From Clusia tigrina (taxonomy: Eukaryota > Arthropoda > Insecta > Diptera > Clusiidae): DNA of 64,000 nucleotides. Positions 31,047 through 41,879 of the stretch are shown here, one piece after another. The stretch is taken from positions 314,451,289 to 314,515,288 of the forward strand of contig OV050030.1 in the NCBI GenBank assembly GCA_920105625.2, given 5' to 3'. How positions within the stretch are numbered: position 1 is the stretch's first letter; each line of letters opens with the position of its first letter. The translations under genes were made by a program, and so were the position numbers. Under the pieces are notes generated by a model. That model did no database searches and was not told where the DNA came from. It saw only the letters and a list, made by a program, of their open reading frames with translations.

Positions 31047-32327
31047 CGAGGACGGATTGATATTGAAGCTACCTAAGTAGGAAAAAAACATTTTTTTTTC
31101 AAAAACCATTTATTTCTCAACATAGTCTCCTTTTACTTCGACACACTTAGTAAGACGATATTCCAACTATTTTATACCATCTGAATAATACGATTTCGGG
31201 AACCCCTCAAAATACGCGTTAGTTTCGGTAATCACTTCTTCGTTGGAGATCAATCTTTTTCCTGCGAGATATTTTTTTAAGTTGGGAAACAGGAAAAAGT
31301 CACTAGGAGCTAAATCTGGACTATAAGGTGGATGATTAACCAATTCGAAGTGTATTTCACGTAATTTTAGCATCGTAACTAATGCTGTGTGAACCGGTGC
31401 GTTGTCTTGAAGAAAGAGCATTTTTTTCTTGTTTAAATGTGGTCGTTTTTCCTTCATTGCATCAATCAATTGATCTAATAATGCACGATAATACTTTCCT
31501 GTGATTGTGGATCCTTTTTCAAGATAATCGATGAGCAATCGGTGTGCATCCCAAAATACAGTGGCCATAACCTTGCCAGCCGATTTCACTGTCTTCGCCT
31601 TCTTCGGAGCACTTCCACTAGCTTCCACCCATTGTTCGATTTATTTTTGGTTTCAGGTGTGCAGTGGTGGACCCACGTTTCATCAACAGTTATTAATCGA
31701 CGCCAAAAATCCATAGGATTACGCTTTATCATGTCCAAACACTGCTGTGAAGTGGTCTGTCGAACTCGTTTTTGTTCGACACTGAGCAAACGAGGCACCC
31801 ATCTTGCCGATAGCTTTTTCATATGCAAATGTTCATGCAAAATGTTGAACACACGTTCATATGATATGTTTACCATTTCAACAATCTCACGCAACTTGAC
31901 TCGGCGATCATTCATAACGATATCGAGGATTTTCTTGATATTTTCTTCAGTAACCACCTCTTTTGGCCTTCCTGTTGATGGTACTGTTGCAGTGCTTGTT
32001 CGGCCGCGTTTAAATTCAGCAATCCAATATTTGACCATGTAATCTGACGGAGCAGACTCACCGTAATGTTTATCGAGCTTTTCCTTTATCTCTTTCGCCG
32101 TTTTCCCTTTCAAATAATAGTGCTTAATCACTGCACGAAATTCGCTTTTTTCCATTTTTCAAGAAACACAAAAGTTGCTTCAAACGACTACAACAAATAA
32201 ACTAATCGATGAATTTGGGTGAAATTTTAACAGCTGACGTTTGACAGATCGCAATTTCTAAAAAAAAAAGTTTTTGTGTTTGTTCTGCCATCTAGCGCTA
32301 GGTAGCTTCAATATCAATCCGCCCTCG
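31047..32327 (-). mobile_element. Mariner transposon
   Basis: A 1,281-bp element with ~28-bp terminal inverted repeats: the left end starts CGAGGACGGATTGATATTGA and the right end, reversed, starts CGAGGGCGGATTGATATTGA. A TA dinucleotide flanks each end (31045-31046, 32328-32329). Its size, TA target and D,D34D transposase are diagnostic for mariner. The subfamily is uncertain; the protein style is mellifera-like. Confidence 0.93.
31110..32155 (-). pseudogene. Mariner transposase with one frameshift and one stop
   Basis: Cut-and-paste transposase, ~348 codons long as in active mariners. The N-terminal helix-turn-helix region (EFRAVIKHYYLKGKTAKEI) and the linker GRTSTATVPSTGRPKEVV are intact. 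The catalytic triad is visible: ITVDETWVHH, LFLQDNAPVHTA and SPDLAPSDFFLF, with exactly 34 residues between the second and third Asp. A single-base frameshift lies near 31600-31625, just after the first catalytic motif. A TAG at 31167-31169 cuts off the last 18 residues. Only these two lesions are seen, so the copy is fairly young. Confidence 0.9.
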
Positions 32328-32329
32328 TA

Positions 32330-32467
32330 TATATATATTAGGGTGGTTTTAAAAAATCGATGTCGGATTTTTTTTGGGGGCACCCCCCTAAAATGTTTCA
32401 TTTTGTTAGATTTTAGGATTGCCAAAGATTGAGCACGATTGGAAGATGTTAACACGTGCCATATACA
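32330..32467. other. Spacer with possible MITE end
   Basis: Begins 'ttagggtggttttaaaa', resembling the ends of small fly MITEs, and contains GGGGGCACCCCC, a short palindrome, near 32376-32388. There is no second copy in the window. Confidence 0.3.
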
Positions 32468-32811
32468 TATTTGTTTTTGTTTTCTCTCCTATTAACTCAG
32501 CTTCGGGCATTTATTAAAAGAATAGTTAGCTTCCTGTGCATTGCAGCATACGTACATTATTATGATTACATCATATTAATTTAAAATGAAAGTCTTTTTG
32601 ACTTACAGTCGGCGCATTAAAGCGACTTCATTAAAAAAAAAATTATTCGGAAAGAACTTTCTAATGCATATATATTCCACAAACACATAAAGCTGGCATT
32701 AGCATCCACATTTGAGAAGTTGTGACTGGCATTTGAATGGATAATGTGAATATATTGCGTTCCTTCTGAACGTGACTGGCATGTGACCGGTACGATTAGT
32801 GTGTATTGGGC
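32468..32811. mobile_element. MITE, second partial copy
   Basis: Shares 'tttgtttttgttttctctcc...cgggcatttatta' and the right terminal repeat (ending GTGTATTGGGC at 32811) with the element at 3534-3995. The left end is missing. Its interior has ~175 bp (about 32575-32752) absent from the first copy, so the complete element was longer. Confidence 0.7.
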
Positions 32812-33410
32812 TTTAATGTTCAGTTTCACCTGGTACTGGCATAAAGGTTTTCGAAACAAACATATGCACATGTTTAAGGTTTGGCTTGACATTGCTCCAG
32901 CGCTATTCAGAACTCTGCTCACTATTCTTCGTTGCTATCCTGTTAAGTAACTGGCTGTCACGGCGGCCCAATACTACTCTTTCAGCCCGGAGTTAATTAG
33001 CTTGCAACAAACTCTTTCAATAATCGTTCGGTTTATACGCTCTCCTACGCCATTCTGTTCTGGAGTTTATGGATAAGTCGTTTGTTGCGTAATTCATCAG
33101 GCACAATGGTCATTATTATTCTATGAGGTAATAAAATGCGGTATTTTATTTGGTTCAAAAAACTTACGATCTTGCACGAGTGTAGTTCATTTAAGAAGGA
33201 GAAAAAGCATATTAAAACAAAAAACATTAAAAAAAGTATTATCATGACAGCTCCATATTGACAACTCATTTGATTACCATTGTTGAATTTCAAATATAAT
33301 ATTCAATACTCCCATTTAATCAATGAGTTCAATAATTCAAATACCATTCAAACAGGAAATGGAGCATATAAAACTAAACAATTCAAAATTCTAGATATTA
33401 AGCTCTAATT
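32812..33410. other. Spacer with no gene
   Basis: AT-rich. I see no domain or repeat shared with the rest of the window. Confidence 0.45.
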
Positions 33411-33639
33411 CTTTTATATATTTATTTATTTATTGAAACATAATTTACAAATAAATTTATAAAATATTGGATGGTGTAGGACAACGAGGCCGTTTACACC
33501 TGTTTTATAAAAATTGATTATATTAAATTAAGTACGAGTAGGTCATGTTTTCTTAAGGCTTCTTTGATTAATATTATGGTGTATTTTTCTCTGCAGTCAA
33601 ATATTATTCCGGATTAATCCATTTTTCAAATGGGGCAGT

Positions 33640-34287
33640 CAAGCATGATGTGCGGAACTGTTAAAGTTGTAGGGCATTCAGAGCATTGAATTGGGTCCAT
33701 TTTCGTAAAATTATGCCTAGTGTTAAATATCTACTCTTGCCAAAGTAATACACTCTTCCCTTGTGAAGTTCTCATTATAGTTCTGTAGAATTGGAAGCGG
33801 ATTATGTGTCTTAAGGAAAGAACCTAATGAATCCCACTTGTCATAGATTTCCTTTTTTTGATATGCAATAAAGCAACTTATTATCAATGTGTCGAAGCAA
33901 GGAATATTAGCAATTAATGGCAGTGATATAGCCTGCTTCGCTGCTGCATCTGCATATTCATTCCCACGTATCCCAATATGTCCAGGTATCCAAATGATTT
34001 TTATAAAGCTTTCAATTTCTAGATTTTAGTAAGTATAATTAGAGGCACTTCCTTTCGGATTTGCCAATGCCTTAAGGACACTAAGACTGTCAGAACATAT
34101 TAGTGTCTTCTTTTTCTGAGTGTCTTCTTGCACATTCAACTGCATAATGTATTGCTACTTACTAAGTATGAAAGATACCTCAGTGAATTTCAAAAGTTGT
34201 ATTTGCTTTTTCTTGTACAACCGCATAGGAAAATGTTCCTTCAAGATACAACCCGTCCTTATAGAGTGTTATTTCTGGTGCAAAATT
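33640..34287 (-). pseudogene. I-clade ORF2 RNase H and C-terminal tail
   Basis: The minus strand reads LMCSDSLSVLKALANPKGSA-like sequence near 34105-34060 (the catalytic Asp of SDS kept), then IIWIPGHIGIRGNEYADAAAK near 34000-33935. A Cys-containing tail lies near 33690. Several stops interrupt the frame. Confidence 0.65.
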
Positions 34288-36092
34288 TTACTTCACTTCA
34301 GAAAAAAGTTGTCTGAAAATCACAGGGTTAGTGCCATTTTTAACATATTGGCACAAATATGTATCAATATTGATGTTGGAAATAGAGTCTCTGGTTGTTG
34401 TTTGCTTAGGTTGTTGTGGAATCGGAATGTTACGTTCAATAAGCAAAGTCAAGATGTTTGTTAATCCCACACCATATTTTGGCAATGGAGGAATATTTTT
34501 CATTATGTTTTCGTTTCTCCCAAAAAGGATTGTGTTGTCCATGTGAGTTGATGGTAAGCACTTCAGCTCCAAGTCTGACCGCCCTATTTTCAAGCAGCCA
34601 CCTAAAATTATGAAGACTTCTAGGTCGTCTATAGGCGTTGATGCTAGAATTCCAGTAGCTGTTCTGAAACATTTTCTAAGAGCTCTGTCCAATTTCTTTA
34701 TATTGGTTGCCGTAGTCCAACCATAGACTGGAATGAAATGCATAATTATACCAGATGTGAGAGCTCTACAAATTCCAATCGCCCTATCAATATGTGGACC
34801 TTTTTTTCTAGAACATATAACTTTTAAAAGATTATTGATCTTACTTAATTTGTTAACTAGATATTTTGTATGCTCATTCCATAAAAGTGATTTTGTAAAA
34901 ATCATTCCAAGAATTCTCATTTGGCTTTTGACTGGACTTTGCTCATCTCTCACATTAATCGTTCTAGTGTAGTACTTATGATTACGACAAACGTGTAGAA
35001 TTTCACAGTTGTTGATAGGAATCCTTGCTCCTCTGCTTATTGTCCATTGGTTTATTTTTTTATCAAATCTCCGAAGGTTGTCCGTTACTTCAGTGTTTGT
35101 ACCAGAAACTATTACAAAAATATAATCAGCATATATAACAAAGAAATCGTTCCTCTTACAATTTTTTAGCGCTTTAACAAGTGAATTTGCGTAAACGTTG
35201 TAAAATATTACAGACATGGGTGACCCTTGTGGGATGCCATTTTCAAGCGGATATTTTTGTGACAGATGTCCATCAATCCTTATAGTAATGTTTATCAGTA
35301 AGAAATTATAGAATAACTTTAAGCATTTATTTTGGTACACCCCATTCGCGAAGCTTGATCAGAAAAATAGATATTACACGATCAAATGCTTTTTCTAGAT
35401 CTTCAGAGATTATAACATTGCGTTTTTTTCTTAAAATTTTCTTTAAGCTGGGATTCTAATTGATGACATAAGGTGTGTACACCATAATTTGGTAAAAATG
35501 CTTGCTGTTCTCGTAATAGTTTTTCTTTTGAATATGTTAATATACGTTTTGAAATCATTTTTTCTAAAGTTTTGGATAGCACTGGCAGAAACGATATGGG
35601 ACGGTATCCTTCAAGCAGATTAGGATTTTTTCCAGTTTAGGTATAGGCGTAAAACCGCTTTTTCCAGTCATGCGGAAAAATACCTGTTACAATAATATGG
35701 CAGCAGAGTTTGCATAGCCGAATTTTTAACTCAATAGATGCATATTTAATCGTAGAATATGTGATTTTATCTGTAGATAGAGTGGTACCTTTACTATTGT
35801 TCAGAACGGAGTTAAGCTCAGAAAGAGTGACCTCTTTGGTTACATTTGTGATTTCAGGCGTCATATCAAACAATAAGTCAATGTCTATTGCTAGTTTCTT
35901 AGTAATCAAATCACGATTAATGGAGTCATTAAAACTAATGGAGCTCCAAAATTTTGCAAATATATCAGCAATATCTTTCGGGTGAGTTATGACATTATTT
36001 TGATGAAATATTGACGGAAAATTTGAGACTCTAGCAGTCCTTATGTTCTTCATCTTCTTCCACAGAATCCTAATATCCATCATTGTGTTCAA
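34288..36092 (-). pseudogene. I-clade ORF2 reverse transcriptase
   Basis: 35637-36092 encodes the RT N-terminal part (ITNVTKEVTLSELNSVLNNS, LCCHIIVTGIFPHDWKK). 35340-35640 is a frame-broken palm. 34288-35340 is a 350-codon open frame: ENGIPQGSPMSVIFYNVYAN, then VIYADYIFVIV, where the normal YADD has become YADY, then MRILGMIFTKSLLWNEHTKY (thumb) and HFIPVYGWTTATNIKKLDRA. The loss of the second catalytic Asp makes it inactive despite the long frame. Confidence 0.8.
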
Positions 36093-36144
36093 GGTCTTTA
36101 AAAAATGTGTCCAAGTTGAACGTTTGGCTTTTTTGGATTGCTTC

Positions 36145-36910
36145 TTAACTTTGGCACATATTCTTCTGTAGTTTATGCAGGCTACTTCTTACTCTCCCGC
36201 ATCGCTTGCAAGCTTTGTTTTTTTCTCGAATTAATTTAGCAATATCAGAATTGAACCAAACTGGACTATTACGCTCCTTCATTTTTTTTCTGATTGGAAT
36301 TGACTCATTTGCTGCCTTTCTTATAATTTTTTTCAATGTTGCGGCTCATTGTTAATGTTTGGTGATCCTATAGAGTCATTGGAATAAATTCATGTTTTTG
36401 CATGAAATTTTTGCCAGCCAGCTTTTTTGTCATTGAATTTTAGTGTAAATAATTTATTTGTCGATGTTTTACGATTATAAATAATGATTGGGAAATGATC
36501 TTGACTCTAGGTTGCGAAAGGCATGTCGAGGTAAGAGTTCGAGCCAGATCCACCGATGCTAACGATACATCTATTGCTGTTAGAGTGTTCCTCGTACTAA
36601 GTAATGTAGGTGATCCATCATTGACACTCATCAGCAAAATCTCCCCAAATTAGTCCACTACGTGAAGTTGAAGCAGATCCCCAAAATGTGTTTTGAAAAT
36701 TAAAATCACCAACGATAAGGTGGTGGCCATTGTTGGAAATATGAATGTCCATCTTTTTCTTTATATATATTAGTAATATGCAAATTGTTTTTATTTATAA
36801 AATGTCTTTCTTGTAATGCAATAATTTCCGGGTGGTGTTTGTAAACTAAATTTTCAAGTGCATATTTGTTATTTATAAAACCTTGCATATTCCATTGCAA
36901 GATAGTTAAC
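36145..36910 (-). pseudogene. I-clade ORF2 endonuclease and linker
   Basis: 36706-36900 encodes the endonuclease start MQWNMQGFINNKYALENLVY and IIALQERHF, with the Asn and Glu metal-site residues. Further left, NFNFQNTFWGSAST near 36700-36665 is the DxNxxxxxWGS block, and 36145-36336 reads ERNSPVWFNSDIAKLIREKN, the linker before RT. Frames are broken in at least four places. Confidence 0.7.
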
Positions 36911-37639
36911 TCTAGACCAATATTCCTTTAAAATGTTAGTAAATTTTAAAAGAAAAAAGTGTGTAGGTATTTATAATTTTATATTTTTCATTTCAATTGA
37001 TATGGCTTTAGTCAAATTATGTGCAATCATTTCATTGATAATTGTAACCAGGCAATTACTTATGTAATCTCTTATAAAATATTGGCGAATCGCAGTGTTT
37101 TACCCTTGGACAAAGAATTCCAGTATTGCACAGTGTTATTTCACAGAATATTTTTGTAGCTGCTATAATCAATTGAACCAGGCTTCTTCTTCCTGTCAGT
37201 TGGTCAATATGTTTTTTCTGCAGTGCTTAAATGCTTGCAGTTGTTAGCTTTTAGGGAGTCAAGTAGAGTTCCAATTGTTTTGTTTATAACAACATCATTA
37301 TTAACAAGATACAGCAAATACAATATATGGAACCCCGAAGGTTTTCAGATTGTAGGATGTATTGTGATGAGATTGTGTTTTGACGGCAGTATAGAGCGGC
37401 TATTGTGAATGGTATTCTCCTTGAATTAAATATATTGTAAGTATTCCATTATCTACTGCTCTATTTCTGAGTATTTCAAATTTTCCTTGATTGTGATTGA
37501 TGTCCCAACATTTACTCTTTTATTACGATAATTCCAATAATCCTATTTTGTAGCTTAAAAGTATTTACTTTCCTCTCGAGTATGTGGTGTAGACAATTTC
37601 TTACCAAGTTAATTTTAAAAATTGTGTCTTTTCATTGCA
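36911..37639. other. AT-rich stretch, possibly upstream remains of the I-like LINE
   Basis: No zinc knuckle or other ORF1 motif is readable on the minus strand. No other feature is seen. Confidence 0.35.
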
Positions 37640-37965
37640 ACAGGTGTTTTTGTTGGCCCTAATATAAAAAAAAGCTTATGCAAAACTCCGGAATTAGACT
37701 AAATGCTCTCACCAATTGTGCTTGCCGCATGAAAAAGGATTAAACAAGTCATTAACAGATTCCTCGGCAAAAATTGTTCTCCTACTGCTCAAATATACGT
37801 CGACACCATGTTAAGTAAATTTGAAAAACTTGGTGTTCATATGTCAACTAAAATTCAGTTTTTGAATTCTCATATGGATTCCTTCGAGCATTAGTTGGCA
37901 ACAGAATCCGATGAACATGGTGACAGATTTCAACATACATGTGTACCTATTGAATAAAGGCAAGA
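37640..37965 (+). pseudogene. Degenerate fragment of a conserved arthropod protein of unknown function
   Basis: The plus strand reads VFVGPNIKK, then in frame pieces FLGKNCSPTAQIYVDTMLSK, FEKLGVHMSTKIQFLNSHMD and ESDEHGDRFQH, with a TAG after SFEH and other frame breaks. I recognise the pattern VGP-I-K ... FLG-N ... Y...V..ML...-LG-NMS-K-HFL-SHLD-F-E ... SDEHGERFHQD, seen in many uncharacterised arthropod and hydrozoan predicted proteins, often in repetitive contexts. Function is unknown to me. This copy is a fossil. Confidence 0.55.
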
Positions 37966-38087
37966 GTATTCATTATCTTAAAGCTGAAATATGCTGGACA
38001 TTGTTTGATAACGATATAGAATTGCCTAGAGGTAAAATTAAAATGTAATAAATAAATACTTGCTTAAATATCCAAATTTATACTCAT
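37966..38087. other. Short spacer
   Basis: No feature seen. Confidence 0.4.
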
Positions 38088-38665
38088 CTTTATACCCTTT
38101 ACTTTTAAAAAAAGGTCAGTCTGTGGCCTCTTTTTGTAGCTTGCACAAAGATACAGAACCAGATTGTTACTTGGACAATTACCACGCCTAACTCCCATAT
38201 AAGGAACTTTTTTCACCTTTTTTAAAATGACTATAACTTCGGTCCAATTGACGGAATCGTGACATTATTTCGCAATTATGGAGATGTGGGTCAAAACTAA
38301 ACACTGTGCAAAAAGTGGGCGATAAATATTAACTGCCACGCCCACTATTAACAAATATTCATAACTGAAGATCTGGTAGAGATATATGGACGAAATGATG
38401 AAATGGACGAAACATGAAGAAACATGTGGACATTATAAACCTATCTGCAATAAATGGGGCTCATCAGAGAAAAGACACGCCCACTTTTGATATCAGGAAC
38501 TTTCGGGTCTAAAATTAAAATTAGCCTACCTATGCTCGTATTGATCCCAGCGGAATAAAAATTTGCAGAAATATACATGGGGTCAATAATAGTGTATGTG
38601 CAGAATATGAAGATCATAATACAACTGCCACGCCCACAATTCGCCAAAAGTCATTACTGTGTTCC
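38088..38665. repeat. Dispersed 'CACGCCC' repeat (family RA), left half
   Basis: Starts 'ttatacccttta', contains 'ccacgcccact' phrases twice, and breaks at 38665 where the errantivirus LTR begins. It resumes at 49334. With the virus-like element removed the repeat is about 1.3 kb and ends with 'aaaggtaaagggtat' and a hairpin near 50075, mirroring its start. Confidence 0.7.
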
Positions 38666-39130
38666 TGTTGTGAGTTAGAACCAAGCTACCTACGTGTAGT
38701 TGATTCACAGCATCGACTCCTAATAGATGCCACACTCTGTGGGATTAGCATGTGCTAAAAGTTATTTAAGAATAGAACATACTTTTAGGGTCCAAGTATT
38801 TTAAGTTAATATGATCTGTGTAATGTTATTATGTAAGCTTTTAGGGTATTACAGTTCCGCAGTCGATTCGACGAGGGCAGCGTAATGCAGCGTCGCCACT
38901 TTTGTAGTAGGTCAGTTGGCTTGACCAACTGACACCAATTAGCAGGTGCGGAACTGGAACACCAGAAAGGTCAGTTCACAAACTGAGATAAGTGTTAAGA
39001 AATAGTATATAAGATTTAGTATTTGTAAGAATAAACGTCTTGTGATTTTGATCTTGAAACCGGAAAGTGTCTGTGTGTTCTTATTTAGAGCTAGTGGTTT
39101 TAAAGTTTTCAGCTACACACAACCCCAACA
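38666..39130 (+). repeat. 5' LTR of errantivirus-type element (45-bp deletion)
   Basis: 465 bp. Compared with the 3' LTR it has six substitutions that I count and lacks 45 bp near its end (present at 49275-49319). It has a TATA-like TATATAAG near 39006, an AATAAA near 39031 and a perfect 9-bp inverted repeat (38911-38919 with 38925-38933). Confidence 0.95.
39003..39036 (+). promoter_or_regulatory. LTR TATA-like box and polyadenylation signal
   Basis: 'tagtatataagattta' lies ~25 bp upstream of 'gaataaacg'. Such close spacing of TATA and AATAAA fits a short R region. The same arrangement is in the 3' LTR near 49160-49195. The transcription start itself is not determined. Confidence 0.5.
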
Positions 39131-39133
39131 TTT

Positions 39134-39151
39134 TGGCGCAGCCGGTAGGAT
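39134..39151 (+). other. Primer binding site (tRNA-Ser type)
   Basis: TGGCGCAGCCGGTAGGAT starts three bases after the LTR. It is the complement of the CCA end of insect serine tRNAs that end CCTACCGGCTGCG, the primer type used by 17.6, 297 and relatives. Confidence 0.85.
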
Positions 39152-39255
39152 ACAACGTCGAGTGCCAGGAAAAAAGCACTCCTACGCGGGAATCTACCAA
39201 CAGCACCACCATCTCCCAATAGATTGTAACAGGATAACCATCTCAAAGGAGTTCA

Positions 39256-39273
39256 ATGGAGGGAGCAAAAATG
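39256..39273 (+). other. First AUG after the PBS and candidate leader exon with splice donor
   Basis: ATG at 39256 is the first AUG that I find downstream of the LTR AATAAA. Eighteen bases later comes a perfect donor (ATG|GTGAGT, cut after 39273). Unspliced, the frame stops after 17 codons. Acceptors at 39858 and 46590 both join it in phase 0 to open frames. That a functional transcript uses them is inference. Confidence 0.5.
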
Positions 39274-39858
39274 GTGAGTATGCTTATAGTAGGACATTTT
39301 AGTATTTAAGTGAATTTTGTCGACGATTCTTCGGTGGCCGTGTGGGCGCTTTTGCGCCGGTCATGCAGAAGAAGCAGCATCGGGGCTGAATAGCCGCTGC
39401 GGTTAGGTGACACTAGGTCGATTCGAAAGAATGGTTAACGGTCAGGTTGTATAGATTTGTTTCACTAAGATTAGGTTCATATTTTTACTTACTGTTTATT
39501 TCAGCATTCTCGGGGGGTGTGAAACGTGTAAAAGTGATTCTAAAGGAAATAAATTTCCTCGCGGGTTACTAATTCCTATTGGATTGCGAACTTGTGCATA
39601 CCGGTTGCTTTGGTTCGGAAATAACGTGCCGCGGTATAGGGTTCATGCATTCATAATAGGGGATGGTGTTCTTTATGCTCTTTCGCGGGACTAAAAGTTT
39701 GATTCTCTTGTCCGTGTCAAGTACCGGAATAAAATTAGGTTCGCTTTTTGGGGGCGTCGCGAGTATTTGATTGGCAGCGTGTTTCGTGGCTGCGGTTAGG
39801 ATAATTTAAATTTCGGTTCATATAGTAAAATTGGATACTTATTTTCTTTGAATGTCAG

Positions 39859-40122
39859 GAAATAAATGACCAGAGTACCAAAGGCGTAACGGTTGCAGGT
39901 CGAAGGAATGAACTGAGGCCCATTTCAAAGGTGCCGCGCACACACCCTTATTGGCATAGACGTGGTGGAAAAGCAGCACGGGAGAGACAGCGGCTGGCAT
40001 TTCTGAGGAAGCTTCTGGCAGAACAGGCGGATCAGGAAGTTCCTCTGCCTTGGAGCGAAGCCAATAGATTGTGGCAGGAAATGTTCAGCCTAGAACAGGC
40101 GGAGGTTGAATTTTATAATTAG
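39859..40122 (+). CDS. Putative spliced small ORF upstream of gag (second exon)
   Basis: An open frame runs from a stop at 39826 to TAG at 40120-40122. It has no good internal ATG start, but directly before 39859 is a typical acceptor (pyrimidine-rich tract, then TGTCAG). Joined in phase 0 to the six codons at 39256-39273 it would encode ~93 residues. The middle is strongly basic (RRGGKAARERQRLAFLRK) and the end is acidic with two Trp (LPWSEANRLWQEMFSLEQ). I recognise no family. It lies ~600 bp before gag in a leader that is otherwise noncoding. It may be an accessory protein or a chance open frame. Confidence 0.4.
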   Translation, partial: EINDQSTKGVTVAGRRNELRPISKVPRTHPYWHRRGGKAARERQRLAFLRKLLAEQADQEVPLPWSEANRLWQEMFSLEQAEVEFYN

Positions 40123-40724
40123 CTTTACGAGTTTTTGTAAGTAAAATCGAAGTGATCGTTGAATTGTATTGCTTGATAAAACGAGTCAATTAATTTATTT
40201 ATGTTTTTATTTGGTAAATACATTCCTATTTGGTTATGAATTGAGTTAATAAATACATTGTGGAGGCATGTGAAATAATTTAAATGGTTGTTTTAAATTT
40301 TTGGCATTTGAGTTAGGGTATTAGGTGAAAATATTTGAAGAGGTGCCGTCAACACATGTTGTCGCATCAAAGTTTGTGTAGTTCCGAAACTACAATTTGC
40401 GCAGCAATAATGAACCAATATTTCGCACGGAAAAGCGAAACAGCTCAACAGAGCGTTGTTCGGAAATGAATATGCGTATAATTCTGCGGTAAAATGCTTC
40501 TTTGGGTGTAAAAATTTGTTGGTAGTACTTTTGTGGAATAAAGTAAATGAAATTATGAATAAACTGTAATTTGGTATACTGCTATACGTGTATTTGGGGA
40601 CTAATTGAATTTGGGGTAGTCATATTGGATTATTTAAGGGAATTTTCAAGTAATTTTTTAAAATTAGGATACTGTAACACTTGGTTTTTGGAGTTTGGGT
40701 TGAAAGTAAAGATTAATTCGGTCT
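40123..40724 (+). other. Leader sequence before gag
   Basis: AT-rich and noncoding. Together with 39152-39858 it forms an unusually long (about 1.6 kb) leader with several AUGs that unspliced RNA would have to bypass. Confidence 0.6.
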
Positions 40725-41879
40725 ATGGAAGCACCAGAAGAGGCGAAAATATTGCTGGAAGAGCAAAAGAGGCAGAGTGAGGCAATCCAAAGGAAAATCA
40801 GGAACTATAGGAAGGATAGCAAGGCAAGAAAAAATAGCGCGTACTACCGTAAGAGAATAGCGGAGCTACAAGCCTTGTTGAAGGCATTCAATGATAACAA
40901 CGAGGAGTTGTTAAAGTTTAAGGGCTGTTGTGGTGACAAGGAGTACCTCACCAAGGATTATCCGTTATATGTCAACGGTTTTACACGGGACTGGTTGACC
41001 AAATTCAGATTGGATCTAGAGGAGCTGGAAGCACAGGAAGATAGTCCTAATTCGCAGGAGGACAAGGCTCAAGACAAGCTAAGGTCTTTGCGGACGGAGG
41101 TAAAATTGTTCGCAGAAAAATTGTTTGAACAATTAGAAGCGGCTACCAGCAAGAGTGAAGCCCAGGTACTCTGGAGATTAGCTAGGGACGGTGGAAACTT
41201 GTCAACTTTGGAAGCAGCAGACCAGCCATTAGCGACTATTCAGAGTCGAACAGTCTTCAAGGATACAGAAGAATTGAAGATAAATACGGAATTTCTCGAC
41301 AATAAAACCAGAGTACTTTCTAGGCAGCTCCGGGAAACTGAGGAAGCCGCATCGCATCTGGAGAAGGAAAATTTAGAGCTTAAGAAAATCAGGGCAACTA
41401 CTAAGCCAGCAAGAGTAAGATCGGCTTCAACCTCTCACATACATACGCAGACAGTACTAGCTTTGCCACCAGAAGTTCACTGGGAGGAATATTTGACTCC
41501 GGAAGGGATAGGTTGTGTGGTAAAGCCTAGATTAGTATTGAGTGAAGAGAGTGAAGCAGAGTTTTTGTTTGACGCATCTGAAATCGGTGTCGAGCCATTT
41601 TCTCCAGGAAGTTCCATAGATAATAAAAATAAGGGATATCCACCAAAGGAGCCAGAAGCAGTAACGGTACAGGAAAGTCTCGATACAGTAGACAGTATTT
41701 CACCTGTACGAACAAACGGTCGAAGATTAATAAGTTTGAGTCCGTCACTGGTTAAGTACCTCTCAGATTCGGGGGAAGAGAATCTGGAAACCCCCACAGA
41801 GGTTAACGCTAATTTTTTATCAGAACTTAAGCAAGCACGTAGGAGTAAAATGGGCATTCTGGAAGTAGCTCATGCTTAG
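40725..41879 (+). CDS. Errantivirus gag-like protein
   Basis: A 384-codon intact frame starting at ATG 40725, in the gag position before protease. The N-terminal ~110 residues are highly charged and helical (EEQKRQSEAIQRKIRNYRKD), and a second coiled-coil-like part lies near residues 185-225 (RQLRETEEAASHLEKENLEL). The C-terminal third is acidic and Ser-rich. No CCHC zinc knuckle or major homology region is visible. Absence of zinc knuckles is known for gypsy-type errantivirus Gag, but a missing capsid part through deletion is also possible. Assigned by position. Confidence 0.7.
   Translation: MEAPEEAKILLEEQKRQSEAIQRKIRNYRKDSKARKNSAYYRKRIAELQALLKAFNDNNEELLKFKGCCGDKEYLTKDYPLYVNGFTRDWLTKFRLDLEELEAQEDSPNSQEDKAQDKLRSLRTEVKLFAEKLFEQLEAATSKSEAQVLWRLARDGGNLSTLEAADQPLATIQSRTVFKDTEELKINTEFLDNKTRVLSRQLRETEEAASHLEKENLELKKIRATTKPARVRSASTSHIHTQTVLALPPEVHWEEYLTPEGIGCVVKPRLVLSEESEAEFLFDASEIGVEPFSPGSSIDNKNKGYPPKEPEAVTVQESLDTVDSISPVRTNGRRLISLSPSLVKYLSDSGEENLETPTEVNANFLSELKQARRSKMGILEVAHA

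Larger units (their letters stand above)
33411..36910 (-). mobile_element. I-clade-like LINE, minus strand
   Basis: On the minus strand the order endonuclease, RT, RNase H runs from 36900 to 33640, followed by a 3' end with TAAATAAATAAATA at 33416-33436. Endonuclease plus RNase H and the I-factor-like start (ILQWNMQGFINNKYALENLV) favour the I clade. No clear ORF1 could be read beyond 36910. Confidence 0.75.

Noticed and set aside
39829..40122. Small ORF upstream of gag starting at GTG 39931
   Set aside because: GTG is not a normal eukaryotic start. The frame is open well upstream, so I treat it as a possible spliced exon instead.
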